64,000 nt of DNA from Falciphora oryzae (GCA_000733355.1 JNVV01000016.1:557978-621977); one strand, 5' to 3'; numbered from the stretch's first letter, positions 1 through 11,600 are shown. Notes: generated by a model not told the origin, from the letters alone. Made by a program: numbers and translations.

Positions 1-480
1 TTCCGCCGTGATAGGATCACGGTATGGCCCAATTGGTGGCGTTGACAAGAGAGGATTCGTTCACATACCTCTCATTCTATGTATTGCAATATCATTTGTG
101 TAATTGATACCCTGCCCTTTCTACTTTTTTCCTTGCACCAGGGGTAGTGAGGCAGTCGCCAGGGGCGGACTGCCAACCAAGACCTTGGACTGCAGATCCA
201 TCCTTTGTCTCGTGCACTTAATACGATTCTTCTTGAACAGCATGTCCCCTGGTCATTTGATGCACCGATGAACTCTGTGAGCCTAAGGCTGTGATGAGGA
301 AAATCTGAGGCCAGTTGGTGGATGTTTTACAGTGTTTCTCTGAGCTCCCTCGCTTTTGTGCGCTGGAAACATCACCAGATGAGTAGGTGGGTCATGGTTC
401 GGCCAGGTTTCCCATTACTGCCAATCCATGGATCCAGGCGAGCCCTCTGCTGTGTCCAAACACGACCGACCGAGAGGCAT
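1..480. other. Intergenic/3' flank, no gene seen
   Basis: No open frame with family resemblance, RNA gene or repeat is visible. This stretch lies downstream of the minus-strand glycosidase-like gene and probably holds its 3' UTR. Confidence 0.5.
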
Positions 481-2472
481 CTATGACTTTCTGGGGGAAA
501 TGCTGACCCCAGCTCCTGGGCCAAGCGTGACAGATTCTCCTTCGAGTATGGTCTCTTCCCCGCCCACGTCACCATGTCGGATTAGCAGAGTGCTCACCCC
601 TGGAAAAATGGCCCCAAGGTCGAGCTCGAACAACCGGCTGGCCGATCCCAGATTCTGCAGCGCAAAATATGGCAGCTTTGAAGCTCCTGCCTCCTGCTCG
701 CCCGGACAGTATTCGTACCGCAGCTGATAAGCCTGCTGGTTCAGCGTCACGGAGCAAACACCGCCGACACGCGGAGCAATGCACAGATGCGCAGGGCCCA
801 GCGTGGCCCGGACGCCCAAGTACTCGACCATTAGCACCCAGGTGAAAACGCAGGGGTATTCGTAATAGTGAGCAGCGCCGTGCCAGGGTGGGCCGTCCTT
901 GTAATACACGTGGTTCATGTCGTACCGCTCGCCCATGACATATCCATCGCGCCTCCCCATCTCGGCTACCTGGCGCAACTGCGAGAGCACCACGTCGCCA
1001 CGCCCGCGCCGCGCCCAGAAGGCGGCGTCCCAGCACCAGTACCGACCGGCAGCGCAGAGGTCGTAGGGCCCGCCGTCGCCGATCTCGCTGGGTGTGTACT
1101 CGGCGATGCGGGCGGCGAGGAAGCTGGGGAAGCGCTGGTACTCGTGCTCCTCTCTGCGCAGGAGGTCGAGTACCCCTTTCTCCTGACCAGGCGAGGCAAC
1201 GCCGAATAGCAAGGGCAGCTCGTTGGCTAGCAGATGGAGGTGGTCGTGGACGAGTCCTGACCGGTCGACCCAGTCGACGAAGCGAGAGTGCTCCTCATCC
1301 CAGTGCCCGACGGGCAGCGGCTTGGCAATGGCGATGCGGAGCTTACAGGCGAGCCCGCCGTAGCGTTCGGCCTGCTCGTTTCTCTCTAGCAGCCGCTCTA
1401 GCTCGGCCATGAGCTCAAAGGAACGCATGGCCAGGGCGGCGGCTAGCGTCTCCCGTCCGTCCTTGATAACCTGGTCCTCGTAGTAGACGTCGGACCACAG
1501 ACGACCGAGCGGATCGATGCAGCCCTCGACACATGAAACGGCACCCTCGAGGTCGGCCAGGTGCAGACGCAGCCAGTTCATGTCCTTGGTGCGGGCGACA
1601 TACAGCCAGACAGACTCGACGATCTCGACGTTGCCCGTCACGAGGAACATGACGGCGTTCTCGCGCCCGTCGAGGCTGTTGCGGCGGACGTGGTACTCGC
1701 GCGCCCCCGACGGCTGGACGGCGCAGGGGTCGCGCCAGAGGCCGCACGGGTCCTCGCGCATCAGGCGCAGCTGCAGCTCCATCATGCGACGGACGACGTC
1801 CAGGTCCAGGGCGCTGCCGGCGGCCAGGCGGCCCTTGATCTGGAACTCGTGGTCCACATCGGGGTAGGTGCCGACGTACTTGCCCGCCAGGGTGCTGATG
1901 ACGAAGCCGGACCAGTCAGGGCAGGCGGACGCGCGTGTTCGCTCCACGACGCATGGGAGCATCGTGCTCCAGTAGAAGCCGGCCAGGGCATCGGCCAGCT
2001 CGGCGCCGCCGGGAAAGTCGAGGACATACTCGGCTCCGTGGACGTCTGCGTGCGGCCGCGGTGCGTGTGACGTCAGCACGGCGCCCTGGGCGTGCACCGT
2101 GACTGTGACTATCGTCTTCGGCTCAGCACATCCTATCCCTGTGTCCGTCTCTGGGAGCTGGTACTTGCTATAGCGAACTGAGATGGGCGTGCCGCTGCAT
2201 TCGGTCTCAATCAGCCAGGCACGATCGTCGGGCGAGTCGACAGATCGTGGAAGCACCCAACACCGCCCCTTTCCCTGGAGCGTAGCCTTGTCGGTTGCAT
2301 CGATTGCTGGGTCGCCGGGCAGCACATAGTGCTGACCTTGGGCCTCGTCCAGCAAGAAGACAGGGCCGGCTGGGAATACCAGTTGGATAGGGCCCGTCCC
2401 GGCAGCCGCCCACTGTCTTGCGGCGACTCTCTCCAGCCTCGAACGCGATAATGGAAGCCCAAATGCGGTCAT
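481..2472 (-). CDS. Six-hairpin glycosidase-like protein
   Basis: A single uninterrupted frame of 663 aa starting at an ATG (2472) and ending at 481. The body, roughly residues 150-550, has the look of an (alpha/alpha)6 six-hairpin barrel as found in GH78-like and related clans: successive helical hairpins with Trp/Tyr-rich turns such as SVWLYVARTKDMNWL, GRLWSDVYYEDQVIKDGRE and AGRYWCWDAAFWARRGRGD. The C-terminal about 100 residues look beta-rich, fitting the accessory sandwich that often follows such barrels. No signal peptide is visible, so an intracellular place is more likely than secretion. The substrate cannot be read from the sequence and I cannot name the catalytic acid with confidence. 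No intron is needed. The fold call is family-level inference; a specific GH number is not supported. Confidence 0.7.
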   Translation of the reverse strand: MTAFGLPLSRSRLERVAARQWAAAGTGPIQLVFPAGPVFLLDEAQGQHYVLPGDPAIDATDKATLQGKGRCWVLPRSVDSPDDRAWLIETECSGTPISVRYSKYQLPETDTGIGCAEPKTIVTVTVHAQGAVLTSHAPRPHADVHGAEYVLDFPGGAELADALAGFYWSTMLPCVVERTRASACPDWSGFVISTLAGKYVGTYPDVDHEFQIKGRLAAGSALDLDVVRRMMELQLRLMREDPCGLWRDPCAVQPSGAREYHVRRNSLDGRENAVMFLVTGNVEIVESVWLYVARTKDMNWLRLHLADLEGAVSCVEGCIDPLGRLWSDVYYEDQVIKDGRETLAAALAMRSFELMAELERLLERNEQAERYGGLACKLRIAIAKPLPVGHWDEEHSRFVDWVDRSGLVHDHLHLLANELPLLFGVASPGQEKGVLDLLRREEHEYQRFPSFLAARIAEYTPSEIGDGGPYDLCAAGRYWCWDAAFWARRGRGDVVLSQLRQVAEMGRRDGYVMGERYDMNHVYYKDGPPWHGAAHYYEYPCVFTWVLMVEYLGVRATLGPAHLCIAPRVGGVCSVTLNQQAYQLRYEYCPGEQEAGASKLPYFALQNLGSASRLFELDLGAIFPGVSTLLIRHGDVGGEETILEGESVTLGPGAGVSISPRKS

Positions 2473-3033
2473 GGCAGGTTCGGTTACGTCGAAATAGGTT
2501 CTGTCGCTTCCACAAGACCCGGTTTCCCCTTCGCCACATTGAATAAAATAAGGTCTCAGAGCAGCCGTAGAATGTAAAAGGTTAGATATTCACAAAAATC
2601 AAATAAGACTCTAACTAATCCACGCGCGAACTTTATAAGTTTAGGCTCCAGAAAAGATCTGGATCTGGCTGAAGTTTAACGCCATGCGTGCGTGTGGCGC
2701 CTTAGCTGACCATCATGTTCCGGAGAATGCTCGGTTTGTTGATTCAGATATAAAGACAGACCAGTTGACTCCCAGGTATTCATGGAATATCACCACGCTC
2801 CCACTCTTTATATAGGCGAGGGCAACGGCCAACCTAAGGGTAGATTCTCAGCCACAACCTTCAAAAAGTCGAAGACCGGCGACTCAGATTTGGGGCCTTT
2901 ACCGCTTCGTACTGCGAGCGTGCTCGCAGTGACCGGCCTTGCAGACTTCAAGTACTGTCGCCTCAACCACACCATCCTCGTCCGCGTCCTCGTCTACTCT
3001 ACACGCCGTCTCCGCCCCCACAACCCAGGAGCC
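2473..3033. promoter_or_regulatory. Divergent promoter region with a TATA box
   Basis: This stretch separates the minus-strand glycosidase-like gene from the plus-strand BTB gene. A TATATA element on the plus strand near 2807-2813 lies about 220 nt before the BTB start, and the DNA between is CT-rich like a fungal leader. The other side is AT-rich (2540-2640). No gene is seen inside. Confidence 0.4.
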
Positions 3034-4071
3034 ATGATGATTATCCCGCCAACGGAGTCCTTTGCCGATCTCGGCGATCTCGGCGATCTCCGGCTTCTCG
3101 TCGGCCCCAAAGGTCCCGATCAATTCCTGTTCACCGTCTGCTCTCAATCACTGTCACGGGCGTAGCCCATGCTTGAAGCCATGGTAAAAGGCCCGTGGAC
3201 GGAAAGTCAGCCGACACATGGGGGTGACTGGATCGTCGAACTTTCCGAAGATGACCCCGAGTCCGTTCGGATTATCCTCAACATCACCCATGGCCGTTCT
3301 CGGGAGATCCCAAAGCTCATGAACCCCGACTCTCTTTACCGACTTTGTATTTGTATCGACAAGTACGACATCGGCGAGATTTTGAAGCCATGGGCCCACG
3401 ATTGGTGTATGGCTGTGCAGCACCCGCAGTATTGCACTCCGAGGACAGGCGAATCTTATGCCAAAGTTATTTGGATAGGATGGGTCCTTGGTAGCAAGAA
3501 GGTGGTCGAGACGTCAGCCAGAGTTCTGCTGCTCGAGATGCGCTCTGCGGTATTAGCACAACTGAAGGAGCAGGACCCAACTGGGATCATTGGTAAGTGG
3601 CCTTGACCCATGTTCTGCCTACCTTGACTGACGCTGGTGACAATAGGATACATCGCGTAGATCCAGTCCCAGACGGCACACGAGCTCGTGGATGCCATCA
3701 CAAGTTTCTGGGACCGCCTCCTACATACCTGCGGACTTATACCTCACTGCAAATCAGGTGGCGCCGCTAAGGAGAGGGATTTGTGTGACGCACAGATCCT
3801 TGGCTGTGTTGCCCGCTCCCTGTTTTTCGAGGGCTTGATGCCGCCCAAAATCCGCCGCGACAACTACCAAGTCAATCACTTAAAAGCAGCCGCAAGAAGG
3901 GTTGCCAGACAGATTGGTAGGGGTAGGGAGGTCGTCCATGAAGGCTGTAGCCCCGGCCCGAAGCTCCTGGAATCGGTAGACAAGGTCATGAGAAATATGG
4001 CCCCCTTGCTGCCCGAGATCGCCTCCAAGCATCTCGATGAGCGAGCAGAGAAGATGGGCGTCCAATACTAG
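3034..4071 (+). pseudogene. BTB/POZ-domain protein, interrupted by two in-frame TAG codons
   Basis: The frame starting at ATG 3034 (or 3037) encodes a typical fungal BTB N-terminus (DLRLLVGPKG, FTVCSQSLSRA), hits TAG at 3163-3165, and resumes in the same frame as PMLEAMVKGPWTESQP, so the stop sits inside the contiguous BTB motif usually read as L-x-x-A-S-P-V-x-x-A-M. An intron 3593-3646 (donor GTAAGT, acceptor CAATAG) joins this to a second exon in frame, but that exon carries a second TAG at 3658-3660 before ATCCAGTCCCAG. The remainder runs to a stop at 4071 and resembles the C-termini of fungal BTB hypotheticals. TAG can arise from CAG by C-to-T, so point decay is the simplest reading. Alternatives are stop readthrough or alternative splicing using the AG of the TAGs, but neither keeps the conserved frame. 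Intact members probably bind partners through the BTB fold; no target is evident. Confidence 0.65.
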
Positions 4072-4276
4072 ACTTACACAGCTCCGTGTGCCTTCACGTA
4101 CACACTTCGGGCTGTTTGTCTTCAGGTGCGGCTTTATTTGGGTTGCTTGGCTTACATTATTTCTTATCGAGTGTTAATAGCGGTAATGAAGACAATATAT
4201 GGTATTTACAACATCACCTACATCATCCTTGGATGCGGCGCCCGTCCACGCATCGCCCGAATCGAAGCCACTCACT

Positions 4277-4607
4277 CTAGTTGTCCTCCTCCTCCTTGCA
4301 GAAGCCGTAGTCGAGCTGGCCCCTGACGGCGCCGGCCACGGCCAGCGACGAGTGCATGTCGGTGAAGAAGGCGGCCGGGTCCTCCTCGATCTGCTTGACG
4401 TGAAAGCCCGCGCCCGTGACCATGTTGGGGGCGTTGACCACCTGGTCCGGCGTCGCGAGGATCGAGTAGGTCGAGGTGAAGTGGAACGGAGACTTGAGGC
4501 CGCGGCCGGCCTGCTTCTGCTTGAGGAACCCACTGGATTCACCAGGTTCAGGATGGTCGAAGCGATGGCCGGGCGGCCAGGGGGAGGAAGAGGATGGAGG
4601 CCTTCAT
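4277..4607 (-). pseudogene. CHRD-domain secreted protein relic (internal deletion plus frameshift)
   Basis: An ATG at 4607 opens a signal-peptide-like start (MKASILFLPLAA) that hits a stop after about 19 codons. One frame over, the DNA reads without a stop from the GHRFDHPEPGESSG region through FHFTSTYSILATPDQVVN and GAGFHVKQIEEDPAAFF to SLAVAGAVRGQL, ending at TAG 4277-4279. The span ATG-to-stop is 331 nt, not a multiple of three, so the start and body are out of frame. These segments are the first strand and the last block of fungal CHRD-domain secreted proteins (the usual end is SSLAVPGAVRGQL), but the roughly 100 residues normally between TPDQVVN and the GEGF-like block are absent. A TATA element on the minus strand near 4747-4755 lies 140 nt upstream. 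Family call is from memory of CHRD proteins; breakage is read from the sequence. Confidence 0.6.
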
Positions 4608-4746
4608 GGTTGCGGTGTTTTGATGTTGAGGAGACGGAGATGAACAAGCAAGGTAGTGATATCGGTGGGTTTGCGAGAGACGAGGGTGAGATTAATGGCG
4701 AGGTGGAGGTGCCCCCTTCTGTCCTCCAAGAGGCAAAACTGCCCTG

Positions 4747-4755
4747 AGACTTTAT
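4747..4755 (-). promoter_or_regulatory. TATA box upstream of the CHRD relic
   Basis: Reading on the minus strand, TATAAAG lies about 140 nt upstream of the ATG at 4607, with a CT/CA-rich leader between. It suggests the locus still has a recognisable core promoter. Confidence 0.4.
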
Positions 4756-4759
4756 AGAC

Positions 4760-5575
4760 GTCACATCTGAGAGTAGCATCTCCTTCATGTCCTCCATTCC
4801 TACTCTAGGCTTGGATTTGTTTTCGCTCAAGGCGCGAAACATCAATATCGGCCGCTCGGTCACCAAGCGACTAGCCCGCTGCGGACGTGCAGTCTCCGCA
4901 GTCGACGACGTTGTCCAAGAGGCTTCCTCCCGCTAGGGACAAAGACGAGATTTGCTCCCGACGCCACATCACGATGTCGTTCTCGTGCACCTACATCGTC
5001 TTTGCTGTGCTAGATCAACAGCACGTCAGAAAACAGACACGCCAGACGGGCGGACAAACAATAATACGGGCGATGCCGCGCCATCTAGCGCCGGATGTCC
5101 GAGATGTCGGGTCGCGGGAGACATTACACCGGCCGATCGCTGTGCTGGCCAACGGAGCAGGGCCGGCCTTAGCCTGCTTGGCGACCTTTTCTATTGCGGG
5201 TTGGGCTGTTCCAAAACAACAAAGGGAGAGACACCAAATCGCTGCACGCTAGTAGAAAAAGCCTTCATGACGATGCCGAGTCCAGAAGGATGTCGGAAAA
5301 GGTAAGGGAATTTGATGTCGGCTTTAGCAAGTTCCGGTCCAGGGGCGGTGATGTCGAAGTTGAGCGAGTCCAAATTTCCTTTCCCACCGATTTCCATCGG
5401 CATTGCTTTTGACGTCTTCGATAGTCACGCAGATTGCCATGTATTTTGCTGATCGAGATTGCACAATGCAAACACCCGCCGCCCTGTTGCTCGGCACAAA
5501 AATAATAGGTATGTATAATTAATTTTATCACCCTCTTGGCCCTGTCTATCCCTGATCCCCCATCATCCGCCTGCT
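4760..5575. other. Intergenic, no gene seen
   Basis: Short open frames here (for example on the plus strand 4887-5412) have no family resemblance and no codon bias. The right part is probably the 3' UTR of the minus-strand transporter. Confidence 0.45.
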
Positions 5576-7613
5576 TCAAACCTTTGCCCAAAGCCCAAAG
5601 CCCGACCGCCTGCTCTTGGCCACGCGGCTGGCCACAATAAACCCAGCAGCCACCAGCATCGACGCGCCGGAGAAGATCTGCGCCCCGAGGTAGCTCCCGC
5701 CCATGCGCGACACCAGCGCGCCGGCGATGGGCGACCCCATCAGGGCACCAAAGCTCACAATGGTGAAGACCATGCCGATTCGCACGCCCGTCTTGCGCGG
5801 GTCCGACGACGCGAGGCTCGCCAGGCCCGCGGGGAAGATGGACTGGATGCCGCCGGCGATGGTGCCGTAGCACGCCGTCCAGGCGTACAAACCGGGCACG
5901 TCGTGTACTGCCGACCATGCCAGCGCCCCGGCCCCGGTCAGGATGGAGAGCAGGATAAACATGTTGATGACACCGCACCGGTCCGCCAGGTAGTTGGGTA
6001 TCACGCGCCCGAACGAGCCGACGCCGTTGATGACGAGCAGCAGATTGAGCGAGTCCGTGTACGACAGTCCGATGATGTCCCGGCTGTAGGCGGCCAGATA
6101 GAAGAAGGCGATGTACACGCTCACAAAAGCCTAACAAGGTAAGCGGGCAAGGCATTAGATTAGTCCCAACTTTCTTTATCGTTCTTGGAAGGAAAGGAAA
6201 ATGGAAAGCAAAAAAGAACTTACGAAAAATGAGCCGCAGGCATAAAAGGTATACTCCAGCTCGCGAAAACTCGCCCAGTCGACAATGGACCCGCCCTTGC
6301 GCGGCGGGACCCTGGGGCGCAGGCAGAAGAAGACGGCAGACAAGCAGGTGATCTGGACGAAGCCGATAGCCCGGATGGTCCACGAGAACCCCACGGCGGG
6401 CAGCAGCTGGCGCACCATGCTCGGAAAGACAAGCCCACCCGTAGCAGACCCGCAGGCGCCGAGGCCGACGGCGAGCGACCGCCTCTTGCTAAAATAGGTG
6501 CTGACGACAGCAATAGCCGGGCAGAACAGGCAGCCGTTACCCAGGCCGATGCAGATGCCCTGCGCCAGGAAGAACTGCCAGTACTGCGTGCACTGGGCCG
6601 TCGTAAAGGCACCCACGGCCATGAAGGCGACGCCGAGGAAGTAGATGGCACGGAAGTAGCCCGCGTCCGTCAACCTGCCCGTGAAGGTGCCGATGAAGAA
6701 GATGAGGAACACCTGCATCGACCCGATCCACGCCACCTCGGACGGTGGCCGACGGAGCAGCTCGACGTAGTACGTCTGGAAGACGCCGAACGAGTTGATG
6801 AGGCCCCTAGCGCCAGGCGACGTCGTCAGCTGAGTGGTACTAGAGAATACCGGNNNNNNNNNNNNNNNNNNNNNNNNNNNNNNNNNNNNNNNNNNNNNNN
6901 NNNNNNNNNNNNNNNNNNNNNNNNNNNNNNNNNNNNNNNNNNNNNNNNNNNNNNNNNNNNNNNNNNNNNNNNNNNNNNNNNNNNNNNNNNNNNNNNNNNN
7001 NNNNNNNNNNNNNNNNNNNNNNNNNNNNNNNNNNNNNNNNNNNNNNNNNNNNNNNNNNNNNNNNNNNNNNNNNNNNNNNNNNNNNNNNNNNNNNNNNNNN
7101 NNNNNNNNNNNNNNCACCAGATGTGAACCCAACACTATTCCGTTTCGCGCCGTGGAAATGTCAGCCTTTTCATCTTTCCTTCTCTAAGACAGGTTCCAAC
7201 CCACCTGCAAGCCACGCCCTGGCCCCTCCGTCCGGCGGCGGCCCGGGGTTCCAGCTCGACCGCGTCGTCGTCCTGCTTAGCACCCTGCTGACCACGCGGC
7301 CTAGGCCAGTCGGCTGGTCTTCCGGGCCCGTCGACCCGTCGTGCAGCGAGCTCGGCGCGCTCGACGATCGCCTCTCGAGCCCGTCGGCACCGGCTCCGGG
7401 GATCGACGCCGTTCCGCCGCACTTCTTCTTGTCATCCGGCGTCGGCCCGCCGACGGTTCCGCTCTGCTTCTCCGGATCCGGGTCTATGCTACTCTCCCTG
7501 TTGCTGCCGGTGCTGGCCCCGGGTCCTACCGAGCACACGCTGTGCTTCTCGCCGTCACCGGCGGGAAGCTCCGGGGCTGCACCGCCACCACTGCTGGCTG
7601 GCGGCTGTATCAT
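5576..7613 (-). CDS. MFS transporter, monocarboxylate-transporter-like
   Basis: First exon starts at ATG 7613 with a hydrophilic N-terminus rich in Gly/Pro/Ser and ends at 7205 after the signature PPPDGGARAWLAG that precedes helix 1 in the fungal MCT/Esbp6-like group. The DNA then enters the N gap (about 6854-7114). After a branch point and acceptor (CTAG, exon start 6806) the protein resumes as LINSFGVFQTYYVELL, and an exon 6806-6224 carries helices 2-6 with the GRLTDAGYFR and GLGNGCLFCPAIAVVSTYF segments. An intron 6131-6223 (donor GTAAGT, acceptor TTAG, phase 0) leads to the last exon 6130-5576, which carries helices 8-12 (AFVSVYIAFFYLAAYSRDII, GRVIPNYLADR). It should be a 12-helix plasma-membrane or organelle carrier for a carboxylate or related small solute; the substrate is not readable. 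Part of helix 1 and the first intron/exon boundary are hidden by the gap. Confidence 0.8.
6854..7114. other. Assembly gap (run of N)
   Basis: About 260 unknown bases, inside the transporter gene. They hide the acceptor of its first intron and the start of membrane helix 1. Confidence 0.95.
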
Positions 7614-8623
7614 GTTCTCCCCCTTTTCCTATTGTAGGCTTTGTAGGTACAACACTAAGTGCCTGTCACTCCTACTCCTAAGCGGACAAAATGCGGTGAT
7701 AGGCAGTACCTGAGTGCTTCTGATACTTTGTTGCCAAGGCTGTCGATTATGGCTTGGACGAGGATAAATCAATGTTAATGTTTTGGAAGCAGAAGAAACA
7801 ACACAAAACGATGTGACTCTTCCAGAAATTTACCCAGGTTCGACTCCATCCGTCCGGATCCGCGATCGAGCCCCGGCCTATTTAATCGCCATGCCGAGCC
7901 AAGCCGGCCATGGGTGCGAATAGGGGAAAAAATGTCAAATCCCGACACCACGCCCTTCGTTGATCAGTCATAGCCCACCCAGACCGCCATCGTCATGTAA
8001 TTGCGCCCGGCAACAACAAATTTGTCATCCCCACTGTTCACTGGGGCTTCGTTTCTCCGCACTTGACATGCTTCCCGAGGCCGGCCACAAGAAAGACTCG
8101 GCTGCACCCTTATTTCCGGTGGCTCCGCTTCCTTGCCCTTGGCAACGCCGTCGGCTGTCGGAACCCAACCGGCACGACATCGTCAAGCTTGAACCTAGAT
8201 CTGCCCGATCTCGGCGAGCCAGACTGCTATCATCACTCACGTCTGTCCACCTATAAACCGTCACATGCTCTCGGGATGAAGGGGGGCCTGGGCAGGAAGT
8301 AGGGCAATTATTTGGTCTTCTAGCTTGGGTATGATGCATGATCTGAGCGAAGCAAATTTACAATGATACAGTCCACAAAATTCCCTCCCCTGTAGGTTAG
8401 GTCCAAAGATCTTATACGCTCCGCCCGCCAAAAAGCAAAATTATTCCGCCTGCCCATTACCCCTCAAGAGTTACCGATATGCATGACGACTGGATACGGC
8501 ACCATAGTCTTTCGTGTCTAGTATCCTCCCCAGAATCCAGACCATGGCAGAAATGTCTCGCGGTCTATGCCTCGATGGACATTGAGAAAATGTCTCGCGC
8601 TCAAGGATAGCATCTTCTTGGTC
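7614..8623. other. Intergenic, no gene seen
   Basis: About 1 kb between the transporter start and the 3' end of the large glycoprotein gene. It should hold the transporter promoter. A TATAAA on the plus strand near 8251 has no gene behind it. Short open frames here look random. Confidence 0.45.
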
Positions 8624-11600
8624 TTAAAAAGCATTGACGATGGCGGTTACCCAGTGCCGGAACGACATTGGCGTCGCCTCCCCTTTGTCCTCAGTTCCAG
8701 TGTGCGACGACATCTTGGAGTCGAGAAGCTTGACCGTGTCACGCTTCTGGTTGAGCATCAGAGCTCGGTCGGGGATTGCAGAACGGCATAGGCCGGCCTC
8801 GCAGGTGTCATTGGTCCACTTGAAGTGGAAATCATCGCCGAACCACACTCCCGACTCGTCGCCAGTGTAGTCGATGGTGATGGAGCTGAGATTGGTTAGA
8901 TTGGGCTCTATACGCCCAAAGTCGACCCTTCCCAAGGTGCAATTGGTGAAATTTCTGTCACGGCACGACGGGAAGTACATGGGGAATTGGACGACCTCGA
9001 CCTCATCGTCAATTTCCGAGTCGTATCGCATTCCCGTGATGTTGAACTCGCAGTCAGTAGCGTTTGTAATGTTGCAACCCATGGCGAACGAGATCATGTC
9101 GAATCGGAAGCAAGGGTTGGTTCTCAGCGGGCCGAAACCAATCTGGGCCATCGTCGACTGCGAAGAGTTGAGTGGTATAAACATGGACATGTTGCCCCCC
9201 GACTTCGGAATGTGCGTCTGGTTTGGCGGCGGCACGAGATAGAAGCCGTTAGAGAACCAGAAGCGATGATAGGGGTTGAACAGAGGCATCGGCGAGGTGG
9301 CTTTGGCGGTCTGGAGTTTGGGTCTGTCGTCGAACTAGAATCGTCGAGCTGCGTTAGAATAAAGAAAATGAGGCCTGCGTGCAGCGAAGTGGAAGAAGAA
9401 CTTACCGTGAGAGTTACTTCTCCTCGGTCGCCAGCATTGCCGCATGTTGTCGATGGAGACACGCTGCTTTCCGTTGCGGTGGCAGTGTCGCTAGCCGAGG
9501 AGGAGTTCGTGACCGTGGCCAAGGTAGTCGGAGCACCCTGACCCTGATCCTGACCCTGAGCACGGGAAGCCGTCGTTGATGTGACGTTACCGGCAGCAGA
9601 CGCCGTCAAGGACGTGCTGTTCCCAGATGAGCTATCAGTTGGGGTTGTAGAAGCTCTCCCTCCCTGACCTTGTCCTCCCTGGCCTCCCTGTCCTTGCCCT
9701 CCTTGGCTGGGCGCTGGCGTGACGGTTGCACTGTTCGAGCCACCTTGGCCACCTTGGCCGCCCTGCGAAGGAGAAGAGGGAGTGGTCGATGTTGTATTGG
9801 CAGACAGTGTTCCGTTGACGTTCGTCGACGATGTTGGGCTTCCACCTTGACCTTGACTGCCTTGACCTTGGCCTCCTTGACCCTGGCCGCCCTGAGTTGG
9901 AGACGAAGAGCTGGTGGATGTGGTATTGGAGTCTGCTGCTGTCCCGTTGATGCTCGTTGAGGTTGTCGGGGTGGTGCCACCTTGACCACCTTGTCCTTGT
10001 CCCTGGCCACCCTGACCACCCTGAGCTGGGGAGGAAGTAGTTGAGCTTGCGTTGCTTGGAATGCTGGATGCGGTCCCGTTGACGCTGGCTGTCGGCGACG
10101 GGCTGCCCCCGCCCTGCCCTCCATGTCCCTGGCCACCTTGTCCGCCCTGGCCACCCTGAGCTGGAGAGGAGGCGGCCGAAGTTGCGTTGCTGGGGATGCC
10201 AGATGAGGTCACGTTGGTGCTGGTCGTGGGTAATGGGCTGCTCCCGCCTTGGCCTCCTTGTCCTCCCTGTCCCTGACCACCTTGTCCGCCCTGACCACCC
10301 TGAGTCGGAGGAAGTAGGGTAGACGAGGTAGAGTTGATGGGAGTTGTAGATGTTCCGTTTACGCTCGCCGGGGTAGTTGGATTACCACCCTGGCCCTGGC
10401 CGCCCTGCCCACCGCGGGTTGGCGAGGATGAGATTGACGAGGATGAGATTGACGAGGATGAGATTGACGAGGATGAGATTGACGAGGATGAGATTGACGA
10501 GGATGAGATTGACGAGGATCCATTGACAGGAGTGGTGGGCGCCGTTCCGTTGGTGCTTGCCGTAGGTGTCGGGCTGCCGCCTTGACCTTGACCACCCTGT
10601 CCTCCTTGGCCGCCTTGAGGGGGGAAAGTGGCAGTGGATGAAGTAGAGTTGGTGTAGAGGGTTGATACAGTTCTGTTGATGCTTGTCACGGATGCTGGGC
10701 TACCTCCCTGCCCCTGACCACCCTGTCCAGTTGGGCTTGGAGAGAGCGATGTCGCAGAGGTTGCATTGGCGGAAGTGGTGGAAACCGTGCCATTGATGCT
10801 TGACACGGGGGTTGGGCCTCCACCTTGCCCCTGACCGCCCTGGCCTCCCTGGCTCGGAGGGCTGGGAGTGGTAGTGGTAGTCCCATTGGAGCTGGAAACT
10901 AGGACAGAACTGTTACTAGCCATTGGACTGGAAGTGGCCGAGTTGAAAAGAGTGGTTTCATTAGAGGGCGCTGAGGGCAGCGGGCCAACGATTCCCTCAG
11001 TTGGGCGAGAGGGTCCGGCCGTGATTGTGCCATTGGGCGCTGTGGACGTCGCAGTTGATGTGGTGTTGGCCGTGGGGGACGTCCCAACCGGGATGCTGCT
11101 GTTTGGCACGACAGGAGATGTGACGTTGGCTGTTGGGGACGGCCCGCCTCCACCTTGGTCAGGTGGAAAGGTGCTGGTAGAGTTGCTGGGACTCGAGGTA
11201 GACGGTGCGCTACCGCCTCCCTGGCCTTGACCTCCAATAGCCGGCGGCGCGGTGGTGTTGGCCAAAGACGACGTGCCGTTGGTAACCTGTGCTGGCAGGG
11301 AAGGCGATGCCGTAATGGTGCCATTGACTGCGGTTGTAATATTTGCCGACGTTGATGACGAGACGGCAGCGTTCAAAGACACTGATGGGGCGCCACTCTG
11401 ACCGGGGGCAGTGAGAGTTGCGGTTGCAGTAACGTTGACCGAAGACGAACCGCTCACTTCAGCTTGACCAGGGGTTCCTGTAGTTGAAACCGCGGTGCTG
11501 TTAGCTGGTACGGTAGCAGTTGCTCCTGATGAACCAGCCGCAGTCGTGTTCGGCGGGGCGGTTGAGCCAAGAGTAGCGTTGCCTGTGAAGCTGCCATTGG

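Noticed and set aside
8987..9541. Plus-strand open frame and many other plus-strand frames within 8.6-13.6 kb
   Set aside because: Shadows of the minus-strand glycoprotein gene, whose splice structure closes exactly.
9655..10870. Regularly spaced C/T-rich repeats that superficially resemble a CRISPR array
   Set aside because: The repeats are degenerate, in frame and encode Gly/Gln blocks of one protein; the host is a fungus.
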